Shown: positions 43,796-53,030, counted from the first letter of the stretch. The stretch: DNA of 64,000 nucleotides from Flagellimonas hadalis (GCF_007785775.2 NZ_VNIK02000002.1:124001-188000); one strand, 5' to 3'. The notes: generated by a model not told the origin, from the letters alone. Program-made: numbers and translations.

Positions 43796-46216
43796 ATGCA
43801 AAACCAAAAACTAGCCTCGGCCCTCATTTTTTTACTTTTCTCCTTCACGTTTTATGCCCAACAGATAACCGTTTTGGACGCCGATAGCGGAATACCTGTG
43901 GATAATGTGGCCCTGTTCAACAAGGACCAGAGCAAAACAACTATTACGGATTCCCGAGGTAATACCGATCTGGGCATTTTTGGGGAAGATGAGAAAATCA
44001 CCTTTCGGCATATTGGTTATGAGACCTACACGGCCACCAAATCGCAGATCGGTAGAAGGGGCCATCGGGTGTACCTCCAGACAAAGGCTGAAGAACTACA
44101 GGAAGTGGTCATGTCCGTTTCCAAGTGGGAGCAGCAGAAAAAACGGATTCCCCAAAAAGTGGAGACCCTCGGCGCGCGGGACATTTACTTTACCTCACCC
44201 CAAACCTCTGCCGATCTTTTGCAGAACAGTGGGAAGGTATTTGTGCAGAAAAGCCAATTGGGCGGAGGAAGCCCAATGATACGCGGTTTTGCCACCAACA
44301 GGCTCCTGCTTTCCGTGGATGGCGTTCGGATGAACAATGCCATTTTCAGGGGTGGCAACCTTCAAAATGTGATATCCATAGACCCGTTTTCCATAGCAAA
44401 GACCGAGATCACCTTCGGACCAGGTTCCGTGATCTATGGTAGTGATGCCATTGGAGGGGTCATGAACTTCTATACGGAGAGACCCCGTTTTTCATATACA
44501 GACAGTCTTGCCTTTTCGGGTCATGCAACCTATCGCTACGCCACGGCGAACAATGAGAACACGGCCCATGTGGATTTTAATTTTGGGCAACGGAAATGGG
44601 CATCCTACACCAGTTTCACCTACAATGATTTTGATGATTTGAAGATGGGAAAGCATGGCCCCGATTCCTATTTGCGGAACAATTATGTGGTGCGGCAGAA
44701 CGGCACCGATGTTTTGGTGGAAAATGATGATCCCAGAAAGCAAGTGACCTCCGGATATGATCAGTTCAATTTTCTCCAGAAGTTCGCCTACAGGCCCAAT
44801 ACTTCGTGGAACTATGATTTGGGGCTGTACTATTCGGAAACATCGGACTATTCCAGATACGATAGGTTGATACGCCCCACCGGCGATGGTTTGGGACTTC
44901 GTTCCGCAGAATGGTACTACGGTCCCCAAAAATGGTTCATGGGGAATTTTCAGGTCACCCAAAAGGGGAAGAACAAGTTTTATGACGGCGTCAAGTTGAC
45001 GACGGCCTATCAATTTTTTGAAGAAAGCAGACACGATCGTGGATTTGGAGATGTAGAGCTCTATTCCACACGGGAAAAGGTGGACGCCATTTCTATGAAT
45101 TTGGATTTTGAGAACAAAAAAATGGGCAACCTGAACCTCTTTTATGGTGCGGAGTACATTTTCAACAAGGTCCACTCGGAAGGAAGTGTGAAAGATATTG
45201 AGACGGATGAGCGGGAGTTGACCGCCTCCCGATATCCCGATGGGGCCACATGGCAGACTTTTGCCGGGTACATCAATGGAGAATATCAAGTGAAGCCCAA
45301 CCTCACCGTGCTGTCGGGAATACGGTATAGCCAGGTTTGGGTGGATGCCCAATTTGAAAACACCTTTTATCCTTTCCCGTTTGAAGAGGCCGATATTGTG
45401 ACCGGGGCACTCACGGGCAGTTTGGGGGTCAGTTGGTTCCCATGGTCGGATTTTCAGGTCACCTTGAACGGTTCCACAGGGTTTAGGGCGCCTAATATTG
45501 ACGATATTGGGAAGATTTTCGACTCGGAACCCGGCTCCGTGGTGGTGCCCAACCCAGATCTGGAACCCGAATATGCCTATAACGGGGAACTGGGCATCAA
45601 GAAGAATTTTGATGATGTGGTGGTGTTCAAAGGGGCTGCCTATTACACCTATTTAGTGGATGCTTTGGTCCGAAGGGACTTTACCTTCAATGGGCAGCGC
45701 GAGATTGAATACAATGGCGAACTGAGCAATGTGCAGGCCATCCAAAATGCGGCCAAGGCCTATGTCTATGGATTTGAATTCGGGCTGGAAGCCTATTTTG
45801 ATGAACATTGGTCGCTGTTGTCCAACCTCACCCTCACGGAAGGTACGGAAGAAGATGACAGCGGTACGGATACTCCTGCCCGACATGCCGCCCCGACGTT
45901 TGGTGACGTGCACCTGATCTGGCAGAACCAAAAACTAAAGGCGGATGTGTTCGTGAACTACAATGGGGAAATCAGTAACAAGGGGTTGTCCCTTTCTGAA
46001 CAAAGCAAGGATTATATCTATGCCAGTGATCGTAATGGAAATCCGTATTCGCCTTCGTGGTACACCTTGAATTTCAGGTCGCAATACCAGATTTCCAATG
46101 CCCTCAAAGCGACCATGGCCTTGGAAAACATGACGAACCAACGTTACAGGACCTATTCGTCTGGGATAGTGGCACCGGGGACCAATTTGATTCTGGGAGT
46201 AGGTTATGTGTTTTAG
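43796..46216 (+). CDS. TonB-dependent outer-membrane receptor
   Basis: Receptor of 806 residues from the ATG at 43796, with a signal peptide ending FYAQQ; an ATG at 43778 lies inside recO. A CarboxypepD_reg-like domain (about 22-95) precedes the plug (about 120-230: IRGFATNRLLLSVDGVRMNN, GPGSVIYGSDAIGGVMNF) and a 22-strand barrel ending in LGVGYVF. The SPMIRGFATNRLLLSVDG pattern resembles haem- and siderophore-type receptors. No substrate-binding lipoprotein is adjacent. It follows recO directly. Confidence 0.92.
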   Translation: MQNQKLASALIFLLFSFTFYAQQITVLDADSGIPVDNVALFNKDQSKTTITDSRGNTDLGIFGEDEKITFRHIGYETYTATKSQIGRRGHRVYLQTKAEELQEVVMSVSKWEQQKKRIPQKVETLGARDIYFTSPQTSADLLQNSGKVFVQKSQLGGGSPMIRGFATNRLLLSVDGVRMNNAIFRGGNLQNVISIDPFSIAKTEITFGPGSVIYGSDAIGGVMNFYTERPRFSYTDSLAFSGHATYRYATANNENTAHVDFNFGQRKWASYTSFTYNDFDDLKMGKHGPDSYLRNNYVVRQNGTDVLVENDDPRKQVTSGYDQFNFLQKFAYRPNTSWNYDLGLYYSETSDYSRYDRLIRPTGDGLGLRSAEWYYGPQKWFMGNFQVTQKGKNKFYDGVKLTTAYQFFEESRHDRGFGDVELYSTREKVDAISMNLDFENKKMGNLNLFYGAEYIFNKVHSEGSVKDIETDERELTASRYPDGATWQTFAGYINGEYQVKPNLTVLSGIRYSQVWVDAQFENTFYPFPFEEADIVTGALTGSLGVSWFPWSDFQVTLNGSTGFRAPNIDDIGKIFDSEPGSVVVPNPDLEPEYAYNGELGIKKNFDDVVVFKGAAYYTYLVDALVRRDFTFNGQREIEYNGELSNVQAIQNAAKAYVYGFEFGLEAYFDEHWSLLSNLTLTEGTEEDDSGTDTPARHAAPTFGDVHLIWQNQKLKADVFVNYNGEISNKGLSLSEQSKDYIYASDRNGNPYSPSWYTLNFRSQYQISNALKATMALENMTNQRYRTYSSGIVAPGTNLILGVGYVF

Positions 46217-46227
46217 AAGAAAAAAGA

Positions 46228-46366
46228 CTGTCTAAAAAGTGATTAAATTGTCATTTTGAGCTGTCACCCTGAGCGCAGTCGAAGGGAGAGGCGAAAAATC
46301 TCTATTATCAGATAATTGAATTTTAAAAGATTCTTCATTTCATTCAGAATGACACTTTTTAGACAG
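46228..46366. repeat. MITE-like inverted-repeat element
   Basis: A 139-base element bounded by perfect 14-base inverted repeats: CTGTCTAAAAAGTG at 46228-46241 and CACTTTTTAGACAG at 46353-46366. Further in, TCATTTTGAG on the left pairs with the right-hand ATTCAGAATGA after a 9-base insertion. The centre contains CTGTCACCCTGAGCGCAG and TCGAAGG, a sequence type common between flavobacterial genes. It sits between the receptor stop and a convergent small lipoprotein gene and could fold into a long hairpin that terminates both. Confidence 0.7.
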
Positions 46367-46389
46367 CCTTGGTTTGATAAAAATGGCTT

Positions 46390-46671
46390 CTAGATGCTAT
46401 CAATGGCCTTTTTGGCGGCCTCTTTCATCTCTTTGCCAGCCTTTTCAAGACTGTCAATGGCTTTTTCACCCAATTCCTTGGCGTCCTCGCCCACTTCTTT
46501 TGCCGTGTCGATGGCATCGTTGGTAGCTTCTTTCAGGTCTTTACCAGCTTCTTCAAGGGCTTCACCAGCCTCCTCGGAAGCCTCTTTTGCTTTTTCAGGC
46601 GCATCCTTGCAAGAGGTCATTACCGACAGGGATAGCGATAGGGCCATTACGGCGATACATACTTTTTTCAT
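46390..46671 (-). CDS. Small coiled-coil lipoprotein
   Basis: Lipoprotein of 93 residues with lipobox MTSC (cysteine 21). The mature 70 residues are almost only A, E, K, D and L in heptad order (KDLKEATNDAIDTAKEVGED), predicting a long helix or YtxH/late-embryogenesis-like coil. It should sit on the outer or inner membrane surface. No function can be given. It is convergent with the TonB-receptor gene. Confidence 0.75.
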   Translation of the reverse strand: MKKVCIAVMALSLSLSVMTSCKDAPEKAKEASEEAGEALEEAGKDLKEATNDAIDTAKEVGEDAKELGEKAIDSLEKAGKEMKEAAKKAIDSI

Positions 46672-46854
46672 TTCAAATAATGGATTAGTGTTAATGTAGA
46701 ATCAAAATAACAAAAATTTACTTGAAATAGGGATTGTTCCCTTATCATATTTACATTAAGGAGATTAAGGAAATTCTAATAGACGATGGGTAGGCCATAA
46801 TTCCATCTAAATTTATAATTTTGCAAACTTGAATTCTAGAAGAAGTAGCAGTTT

Positions 46855-49800
46855 ATGAAGTTTGCGGAATATAAGGGATTGGATTTGCCCAAGGTATCGG
46901 AAGAAGTTCTGGACTTTTGGAAGGACAAACAGATTTTTGAAAAGAGTGTTTCCACCAAGGAGGGCAAGGAAAGCTACGTCTTCTATGAAGGCCCCCCATC
47001 TGCAAATGGCATGCCCGGCATCCATCACGTGATGGCCCGCACCATCAAGGATATTTTCCCAAGATACAAGACCATGAAGGGCTTTCAAGTGAAGCGAAAG
47101 GCCGGTTGGGACACCCATGGACTGCCCATAGAGATAGGGGTGGAGAAGGAACTCGGCATCACCAAGGAAGATATCGGCAAGAAAATATCGGTAGAGGAGT
47201 ACAACGCCGCCTGTAAAAAAGCGGTGATGCGCTACACGGACGTTTGGAACGAAATGACCGAAAAGATCGGGTACTGGGTGGATATGGATGACCCCTACAT
47301 CACCTACAAACCCAAGTACATGGAGTCCGTCTGGTGGTTGCTGAAACAGATCTACGATAAAGGACTTCTATATAAAGGGTATACCATACAGCCCTATTCG
47401 CCAAAGGCGGGGACAGGTTTGAGCTCGCACGAGCTGAACCAACCCGGCACCTATCAAGATGTGACGGATACCACGGTAACGGCACAGTTCAAGAGTCTCC
47501 TGCCCACCAATGGTGGAAAATCTGTGTGGGATGCTTTTAAAATTTCCCCTCCACCGGAGGGGTCGGGGGAGGCCTATTTCTTGGCTTGGACCACCACTCC
47601 TTGGACCCTTCCTTCCAACACCGCTTTGACCGTCGGGCCAAAAATTGAATACGTATTGGTGAAAACCTTCAACCAATATACCTTCGAACCCATCCAAGTG
47701 ATATTGGCCAAAAACCTGGTCAGCTATAATTTTTCAGGGAAGTTTGCCAAGGTCGAGACCGCCGAAGAATTGTCCAATTTCAAAGAAGGGGACAAAAAAA
47801 TCCCATACTGGGTAGGCCAGAGCTGTTTGGGAAAAGATTTGGTCGGAATTCGGTATGAGCAGCTTCTTCCGTACACATTGCCCAACGACAACCCCGAAAA
47901 TGCCTTTAGGGTCATTGCTGGGGATTTCGTGACCACGGAAGATGGTACCGGGATCGTGCACACGGCACCCACCTTTGGTGCGGATGATGCCTTGGTGGCC
48001 AAACAGGCAGAGCCAGAGGTCCCGCCCATGCTCGTAAAAGATGAGAACGACAACTTGGTGCCCTTGGTGGACCTACAGGGACGTTTCCGTCCAGAAATGG
48101 GCGAATTGGCAGGGAAATATGTCAAAAACGAATATTATGACGATGGCCAGGCCCCCGAAAAATCGGTGGATGTCGAGATTGCCATCAAACTAAAGGAAGA
48201 GAACAAGGCCTTCAAGGTCGAAAAGTATGTCCACAGCTACCCAAACTGCTGGCGAACCGATAAACCCATTTTGTACTATCCACTGAATTCATGGTTTATC
48301 AAAGTGACCGATGTGAAGGATCGGATGTTCGAACTCAACCAGACCATCAATTGGAAGCCAAAGGCAACCGGAGAAGGTCGATTTGGCAACTGGTTGGCCA
48401 ATGCCAACGATTGGAACCTTTCCCGATCCAGATATTGGGGCATTCCGTTGCCTATCTGGAGAACGGACGATGGCAAGGAGGAACTGATCATTGGCTCCGT
48501 GGAAGAGCTCAAGGCGGAAATGGCCAAGGCCGTTGAAGCTGGGGTTCTGGAAAAAGATGTGTTTGCCGATTTTGTGGTGGGCGATATGGGCGAGGACAAT
48601 TACGACAAGATCGACCTGCACAAAAATATTGTGGATGGCATCACCTTGGTATCGCCAAGTGGTCAACCCATGAAAAGGGAATCGGACCTTATCGATGTTT
48701 GGTTCGATAGTGGCTCCATGCCCTATGCCCAATGGCACTACCCTTTTGAAAACAAAGAATTGATTGACGATGGGGTTGCCTTTCCGGCCAATTTCATCGC
48801 CGAAGGGGTGGACCAGACCCGCGGATGGTTCTATACCCTCCATGCCATTGCCACCATGGTGTTTGATGGTATTGCCTATCAAAATGTGGTCTCCAACGGA
48901 TTGGTGCTCGACAAGGAAGGCAAAAAAATGTCCAAGCGTTTGGGCAATGCGGTAGATCCCTTTGAAGTCTTGCCAGAGCACGGACCCGATGCCACCCGTT
49001 GGTACATGATCTCCAATGCCAACCCTTGGGACAACCTTAAATTTGATATTGAAGGAGTGGTCGAGGTAAAGCGAAAGTTCTTCGGAACGCTCTACAATAC
49101 CTATTCCTTCATGGCACTCTATGCCAATATTGATGGGTTCAGCTATGCTGAGGACGAGATTCCTTTGGCGGATAGGCCAGAGATAGACCAATGGATCTTG
49201 TCCGAGCTGAATTCCCTGATCCAAAATGTGGATGAGGCCTATGAAGATTATGAAGCGACCAAGGCTTCACGGATGATTTCGGATTTTGTACAGGAAAACC
49301 TGAGCAACTGGTATGTGCGTTTGTGCAGAAGACGTTTCTGGAAGGGTGAATATGGGCAGGACAAGATTTCTGCGTACCAGACCCTTTACACCTGTTTGGT
49401 GACCGTTGCCAAGCTTTCCGCACCAGTGGCGCCTTTCTTTATGGACCGATTGTACAAAGATTTGGATGCAGTCACCGGTAAGGAAGGTTTTGAAAGTGTG
49501 CATTTGGCTGAATTTCCAAAGTACGACGCCTCCATGGTCAATGAAAAATTGGAGCGAAAGATGCAGTTGGCACAGAAAATATCGTCTTTGGTGCTTTCCA
49601 TCCGTCAGAAGGAAAAGATAAAAGTACGCCAACCCCTGCAAAAGATCATGATCCCGATCTTGAACGCAGAACAGAAAAAGGACATCGAAGCGGTATCCGG
49701 GTTGATCAAATCCGAGGTGAACGTAAAGGAAATCCAATTGCTGGATGATGCTTCGGGCGTTCTGGTAAAACAGATAAAACCCAATTTCAAGGTTTTGGGC

Positions 49801-50286
49801 CCGAAATTTGGTAAGGACATGAAGGCCATAGCGGGAGCAGTGAACCAATTGGGGCAGGACGACATCCAAAAAATGGAACAAGAAGGAGAATTAACACTCC
49901 AATTGGAAAATAAAACCGTTAATTTACAGTTAGCCGATGTAGAGATCAGTTCCCAGGACATCGAAGGGTGGCTGGTGGCCAGTTCAGGACCGCTTACGGT
50001 GGCGCTTGACGTAACCATTGACGAGGCCCTTAAAAAGGAAGGGATCGCAAGGGAATTGGTCAATAGGATCCAGAACATCCGAAAGGATTCCGGGTTTGAG
50101 GTGACCGACAAGATCGACATCAAAATATTGAAGGACGGCCTTGTGGAAAATGCGGTTTCCAGTAATGAGGAATACATCAAGACGGAGACGCTTACCGCAG
50201 TGCTGAACTTTGAGGAAAAATTGGATGAGGGCATAGCGATTGCCTTCGACGAGGTGAATACAAAATTGTTTATTCAAAAGCATTAG
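46855..50286 (+). CDS. ileS: Isoleucyl-tRNA synthetase
   Basis: Class I aminoacyl-tRNA synthetase of 1143 residues. The HIGH-type motif is PGIHH at 54-58 after GPPSANGM, and the KMSKR motif is in GKKMSKRLGN near 690; the editing domain lies between. The size and the CWDxHGLP-like GWDTHGLPIEIGVEKELG pattern indicate the long, eukaryote-like IleS form. A TAATTTTG box at 46816-46823 is the likely -7 element. The stop is 2 bases before the DksA-like gene. No T-box is seen in the leader. Confidence 0.96.
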   Translation: MKFAEYKGLDLPKVSEEVLDFWKDKQIFEKSVSTKEGKESYVFYEGPPSANGMPGIHHVMARTIKDIFPRYKTMKGFQVKRKAGWDTHGLPIEIGVEKELGITKEDIGKKISVEEYNAACKKAVMRYTDVWNEMTEKIGYWVDMDDPYITYKPKYMESVWWLLKQIYDKGLLYKGYTIQPYSPKAGTGLSSHELNQPGTYQDVTDTTVTAQFKSLLPTNGGKSVWDAFKISPPPEGSGEAYFLAWTTTPWTLPSNTALTVGPKIEYVLVKTFNQYTFEPIQVILAKNLVSYNFSGKFAKVETAEELSNFKEGDKKIPYWVGQSCLGKDLVGIRYEQLLPYTLPNDNPENAFRVIAGDFVTTEDGTGIVHTAPTFGADDALVAKQAEPEVPPMLVKDENDNLVPLVDLQGRFRPEMGELAGKYVKNEYYDDGQAPEKSVDVEIAIKLKEENKAFKVEKYVHSYPNCWRTDKPILYYPLNSWFIKVTDVKDRMFELNQTINWKPKATGEGRFGNWLANANDWNLSRSRYWGIPLPIWRTDDGKEELIIGSVEELKAEMAKAVEAGVLEKDVFADFVVGDMGEDNYDKIDLHKNIVDGITLVSPSGQPMKRESDLIDVWFDSGSMPYAQWHYPFENKELIDDGVAFPANFIAEGVDQTRGWFYTLHAIATMVFDGIAYQNVVSNGLVLDKEGKKMSKRLGNAVDPFEVLPEHGPDATRWYMISNANPWDNLKFDIEGVVEVKRKFFGTLYNTYSFMALYANIDGFSYAEDEIPLADRPEIDQWILSELNSLIQNVDEAYEDYEATKASRMISDFVQENLSNWYVRLCRRRFWKGEYGQDKISAYQTLYTCLVTVAKLSAPVAPFFMDRLYKDLDAVTGKEGFESVHLAEFPKYDASMVNEKLERKMQLAQKISSLVLSIRQKEKIKVRQPLQKIMIPILNAEQKKDIEAVSGLIKSEVNVKEIQLLDDASGVLVKQIKPNFKVLGPKFGKDMKAIAGAVNQLGQDDIQKMEQEGELTLQLENKTVNLQLADVEISSQDIEGWLVASSGPLTVALDVTIDEALKKEGIARELVNRIQNIRKDSGFEVTDKIDIKILKDGLVENAVSSNEEYIKTETLTAVLNFEEKLDEGIAIAFDEVNTKLFIQKH

Positions 50287-50288
50287 AC

Positions 50289-50672
50289 ATGGCAGAAGAT
50301 TTAAAAGTAAGATACTCCGATAAGGACCTGGAGGAATTCAGGACCTTGATAGAGGAAAAAATGGAAAAGGCAAAAAGCCATTTGGAACTTTTGAAGAGTT
50401 CCTATATGAACGATGGAAACAACGGTACGGACGATACTTCACCCACCTTCAAGGCTTTTGAGGAAGGTTCGGAGACCATGTCCAAGGAAGCCAATACGCA
50501 GTTGGCCATCCGTCAGGAGAAATTCATCCGCGACCTGAAGAACGCCCTTATGCGGATCGAGAACAAGACCTATGGTATCTGCCGTGTGACCGGAAAGCTC
50601 ATCAACAAAGAGCGGTTGAAGCTGGTTCCCCATGCCACCTTGAGCATAGAGGCGAAGAACATGCAAAAATGA
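50289..50672 (+). CDS. DksA/TraR-like protein with degenerate zinc site
   Basis: Protein of 127 residues with the coiled-coil first half and globular C-terminus of the DksA/TraR family (LKNALMRIENKTYGICRVTGKLINKERL). The four zinc-finger cysteines of classical DksA are reduced to one (in YGICRV), and the second pair is replaced in VPHATLS, so it probably binds no zinc. The coiled-coil tip region contains NDGNNGTDDTSP. It would act at the RNA polymerase secondary channel. It follows ileS by 2 bases and has a terminator right after its stop. Confidence 0.85.
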   Translation: MAEDLKVRYSDKDLEEFRTLIEEKMEKAKSHLELLKSSYMNDGNNGTDDTSPTFKAFEEGSETMSKEANTQLAIRQEKFIRDLKNALMRIENKTYGICRVTGKLINKERLKLVPHATLSIEAKNMQK

Positions 50673-50673
50673 T

Positions 50674-50696
50674 AAAAACGCCCTAGGGCGTTTTTT
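50674..50696 (+). terminator. Palindromic terminator after the DksA-like gene
   Basis: A 22-base palindrome (AAAAACGCCCT then AGGGCGTTTTT, 50674-50695) ends in six T. It lies between the stop at 50672 and the next ATG at 50700, so the following gene starts 3 bases after the T tract. Confidence 0.8.
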
Positions 50697-50699
50697 GTT

Positions 50700-51320
50700 A
50701 TGAAGACCTTATTGTTTTTACCGGCCCTTTTTTTCCTTGTACACCTACAGGGTCAAAAATTGGTAAAGAAAGCTTTCATTGGACCCAGGACCGAGTCCAT
50801 CCAGATAGATGCCCAATATTGCTATCGGATAGACCTTACTACTTCGCCGACCGATGAGGTACAGGTATCTGCGAGCATTGAGGGCGAGTATGCCAAGGAT
50901 TTGTTGGTCTCCATAGAGGAAAAGGGGACAACGGTGCTGGTCAGTGCCGGGTTCCAGCCCATTTTCATCAACCCCAACGACAAGCTCAGTGCCCACAAGG
51001 TGGTTTCCATAGCGTTGCAGATCAGCGTGCCGGAATATAAGGAGGTCTCCGTTTTTGGAACGAACAGCAATGTGAATGCCACGGGCAAGTATAAAAATCT
51101 GCACATCACCCTTTCCGATGGGATATGTATGTTGGAGAACGTTTCCGAAACGGTTGAGGTGGCCACCCAAAAAGGGGATATATGGCTCACTGCGCCCAGC
51201 GGGCACATCCTGGCCGAAAGTGCCTACGGGAAGGTGGATCAGGAAACCATACCCTTCGGGGACAACCAATTTATACTGAAGACGGTGGAAGGTCAAATCC
51301 ATCTCAAGAAAACAAAATAA
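50700..51320 (+). CDS. Exported beta-rich protein (DUF4097/GIN-like)
   Basis: Secreted protein of 206 residues with a signal peptide ending LQGQK. The mature part is a run of short strands with turn motifs, for example VFGTNSNVNATGKYKNLHITLSDGICMLENVSETVEVATQKGD read in pieces, as in DUF4097 or head-GIN beta-solenoid domains. No catalytic feature is seen. It stands between the DksA-like gene and lspA, 33 bases before the latter, on the same strand. Confidence 0.7.
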   Translation: MKTLLFLPALFFLVHLQGQKLVKKAFIGPRTESIQIDAQYCYRIDLTTSPTDEVQVSASIEGEYAKDLLVSIEEKGTTVLVSAGFQPIFINPNDKLSAHKVVSIALQISVPEYKEVSVFGTNSNVNATGKYKNLHITLSDGICMLENVSETVEVATQKGDIWLTAPSGHILAESAYGKVDQETIPFGDNQFILKTVEGQIHLKKTK

Positions 51321-51353
51321 TATCCATATTTTTGCAACCTCTTTAGTAGAAGC

Positions 51354-52004
51354 ATGAGTTTAAAGAAATCCCTGTTGATCATTGTTCTGATTTTGCTTGT
51401 TGACCAAATAAGCAAAGTCTATATCAAGACCAGTTTTATTTTGGGGGAGTCCCATGATGTCTTCGGTTGGTTCAAGATACTTTTCATTGAGAACGAAGGC
51501 GCGGCTTGGGGGACCAAATTGAGCGACCTTATGCCCATTTCGGAACCCACAGGAAAACTGGTGCTGACCATTTTTAGGATCTTTGCCGTGCTCGGGATTG
51601 GCTATTGGCTTTGGGACATTGTAAAAAAGCAATCCCCAAAAACCTTGATCTTGGCCGTTTCACTCATTTTTGCCGGTGCGGTGGGCAACATCATCGACTC
51701 GGTTTTTTACGGGTTGATCTTTGATCACAGCAATGGCCAGGTGGCCACCCTCTTTTCCGATAACCCATATGGAAGCCTGTTCCATGGCAAGGTGGTGGAC
51801 ATGCTCTATTTTCCATTGATAGATACCACATGGCCCGATTGGGTCCCCTCGGTGGGGAGCAATCGTTTCCGGTTCTTTGAACCTGTGTTCAATATCGCCG
51901 ATACGGCCATCAGTACAGGGGTGGGTATTTTGATCGTTTTCAACAAGAAGGCATTTCCCAAGCAAGCGGAAAAAAAGGAAGAGGTCGCCGATCAGAATGC
52001 ATAG
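51354..52004 (+). CDS. lspA: Lipoprotein signal peptidase (signal peptidase II)
   Basis: Inner-membrane aspartic protease of 216 residues that removes signal peptides from prolipoproteins, of which this window has many. Four membrane helices are seen; the catalytic aspartates lie in GAVGNIIDSVFYG and FNIADTAIS, and the N-terminal LVDQISK is conserved. It is longer than the usual 160 residues because of an insertion between the two catalytic regions, as is common in Bacteroidota. Its last 13 bases overlap the convergent cyclo-ligase gene. A TATTTTTG box lies at 51327-51334. Confidence 0.93.
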   Translation: MSLKKSLLIIVLILLVDQISKVYIKTSFILGESHDVFGWFKILFIENEGAAWGTKLSDLMPISEPTGKLVLTIFRIFAVLGIGYWLWDIVKKQSPKTLILAVSLIFAGAVGNIIDSVFYGLIFDHSNGQVATLFSDNPYGSLFHGKVVDMLYFPLIDTTWPDWVPSVGSNRFRFFEPVFNIADTAISTGVGILIVFNKKAFPKQAEKKEEVADQNA

Positions 52005-52555
52005 ACCTTCTCTGGGGTAATGCAGTAATCCAGTTTCACGTCGTTTTCATGCACATCGGTTATGGGCTCTTCTTCGGCACCGAAAAAGGATAGCCCGATT
52101 TTGAGGGTATCTTTTCTGCATTTGTCCAAAAAGATATCATAAAACCCTTTTCCATAGCCCACACGGTTGCCCAAGGCATCAAAGGCCAAGAGAGGGATGA
52201 AGACCACATCGATCTTTTCTTCGGGAACCGTTATGCCGTCCACGGGTTCCGGAATGCCCCATTTGTTTTTTCTGAAGGCAGTGCCGTCGGTCAATAAATA
52301 GTTGTCCATGGAATTTTCACCGCTCACCTTAGGTACGACCACGTTTTTGTCCTTCCCTTGTAGCAGGGTGATGATAGGGAGGGTGTCCACTTCGTTCTGC
52401 TCCTCGATACTCAAAAAGATATGGTAATAAAAAAAATCCCAGATTGGGATTTGAAGTACATGGTTTGCTAAAATCAAACTGAAGTCTGAGGCTTGTGATG
52501 GGCTGATTCCTGCTCTCAGATTCTTGTATTTTTTTCTTAGTTCATGTTTCAACAT
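51992..52555 (-). CDS. 5-formyltetrahydrofolate cyclo-ligase
   Basis: Folate enzyme of 187 residues that converts 5-formyl-THF to 5,10-methenyl-THF with ATP. The phosphate-binding pattern is N-terminal (ELRKKYKNLRAGIS), and the C-terminal VGYGKGFYDIFL with the preceding PLLAFDALGNR is the family signature. The 3' end overlaps lspA by 13 bases in convergent orientation. A small membrane protein gene follows upstream on the same strand. Confidence 0.92.
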   Translation of the reverse strand: MLKHELRKKYKNLRAGISPSQASDFSLILANHVLQIPIWDFFYYHIFLSIEEQNEVDTLPIITLLQGKDKNVVVPKVSGENSMDNYLLTDGTAFRKNKWGIPEPVDGITVPEEKIDVVFIPLLAFDALGNRVGYGKGFYDIFLDKCRKDTLKIGLSFFGAEEEPITDVHENDVKLDYCITPEKVYAF

Positions 52556-52599
52556 CTAGGTGTTGAAGATTTAGAGGTTGTTCTGGGGGCACTATGGTC

Positions 52600-52692
52600 T
52601 TATTCTCCCTTGCTTGTTGAAACAGAGAAGAATATCTTGAAGAAAAGCATCAAGATCAAGTACATTCCCAAAACGATGACATAGTTTTCCAT
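52600..52692 (-). CDS. Possible 30-residue single-pass membrane protein
   Basis: A 31-codon frame encodes MENYVIVLGMYLILMLFFKI followed by a short polar end with SVSTSKGE. One continuous hydrophobic helix with a polar C-terminus is what known bacterial membrane microproteins look like. It lies 44 bases upstream of the start of the cyclo-ligase gene on the same strand, so it could be the first gene of that transcript. There is no Shine-Dalgarno site, which is normal for this group. Confidence 0.5.
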   Translation of the reverse strand: MENYVIVLGMYLILMLFFKIFFSVSTSKGE

Positions 52693-52861
52693 AGGATTGT
52701 ATTTATACCGTTAAATGTAGGTAAAAGAATTTTAAAATCTACCACGAAATGCACTTTTTATCGGTGAAATGCATCATTTTTTGCAACAGTTTAACACTTT
52801 TTAATTGTCCATTAGGGATTTTCCATAGTTTTTTTAGAGGAAAACCCCAGTTTTTGGTGTC

Positions 52862-52981
52862 ATGCTTCAAAAAGGGGAAAGAATTGAAATTGATGCCGTT
52901 GTCATTTCCATGGATCCAAACCGGGCAGATATCAATGCAAAAGGGCAAAGAATCAAGTTTAACAGAAAACACGGTAATTAA
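52862..52981 (+). CDS. Possible 39-residue small protein upstream of uvrC
   Basis: A 39-codon frame starting MLQKGERIEIDAVVISMDP and ending KFNRKHGN has a protein-like mix of residues and ordinary codons, and it stops 49 bases before the uvrC ATG. No domain is recognised. It could also be a leader or chance frame. The rest of the 52693-53030 gap is AT-rich and holds two copies of GAAATGCA near 52750 and 52765 plus a TAACTTTG box at 52986-52993, probably the uvrC -7 element. Confidence 0.3.
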   Translation: MLQKGERIEIDAVVISMDPNRADINAKGQRIKFNRKHGN

Positions 52982-53030
52982 AATATAACTTTGTTGTAAA
53001 GTCGAACAGGGTAATTTTTCCAAAAACCGT

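Noticed and set aside
46672..46854. T-box or other riboswitch before ileS
   Set aside because: The 183-base leader is AT-rich, has no T-box sequence and no terminator; T-boxes are also not expected in Bacteroidota.
52746..52772. Start of a CRISPR-like or iteron array (two GAAATGCA copies)
   Set aside because: Only two short copies, no regular spacing and no cas or replication gene.
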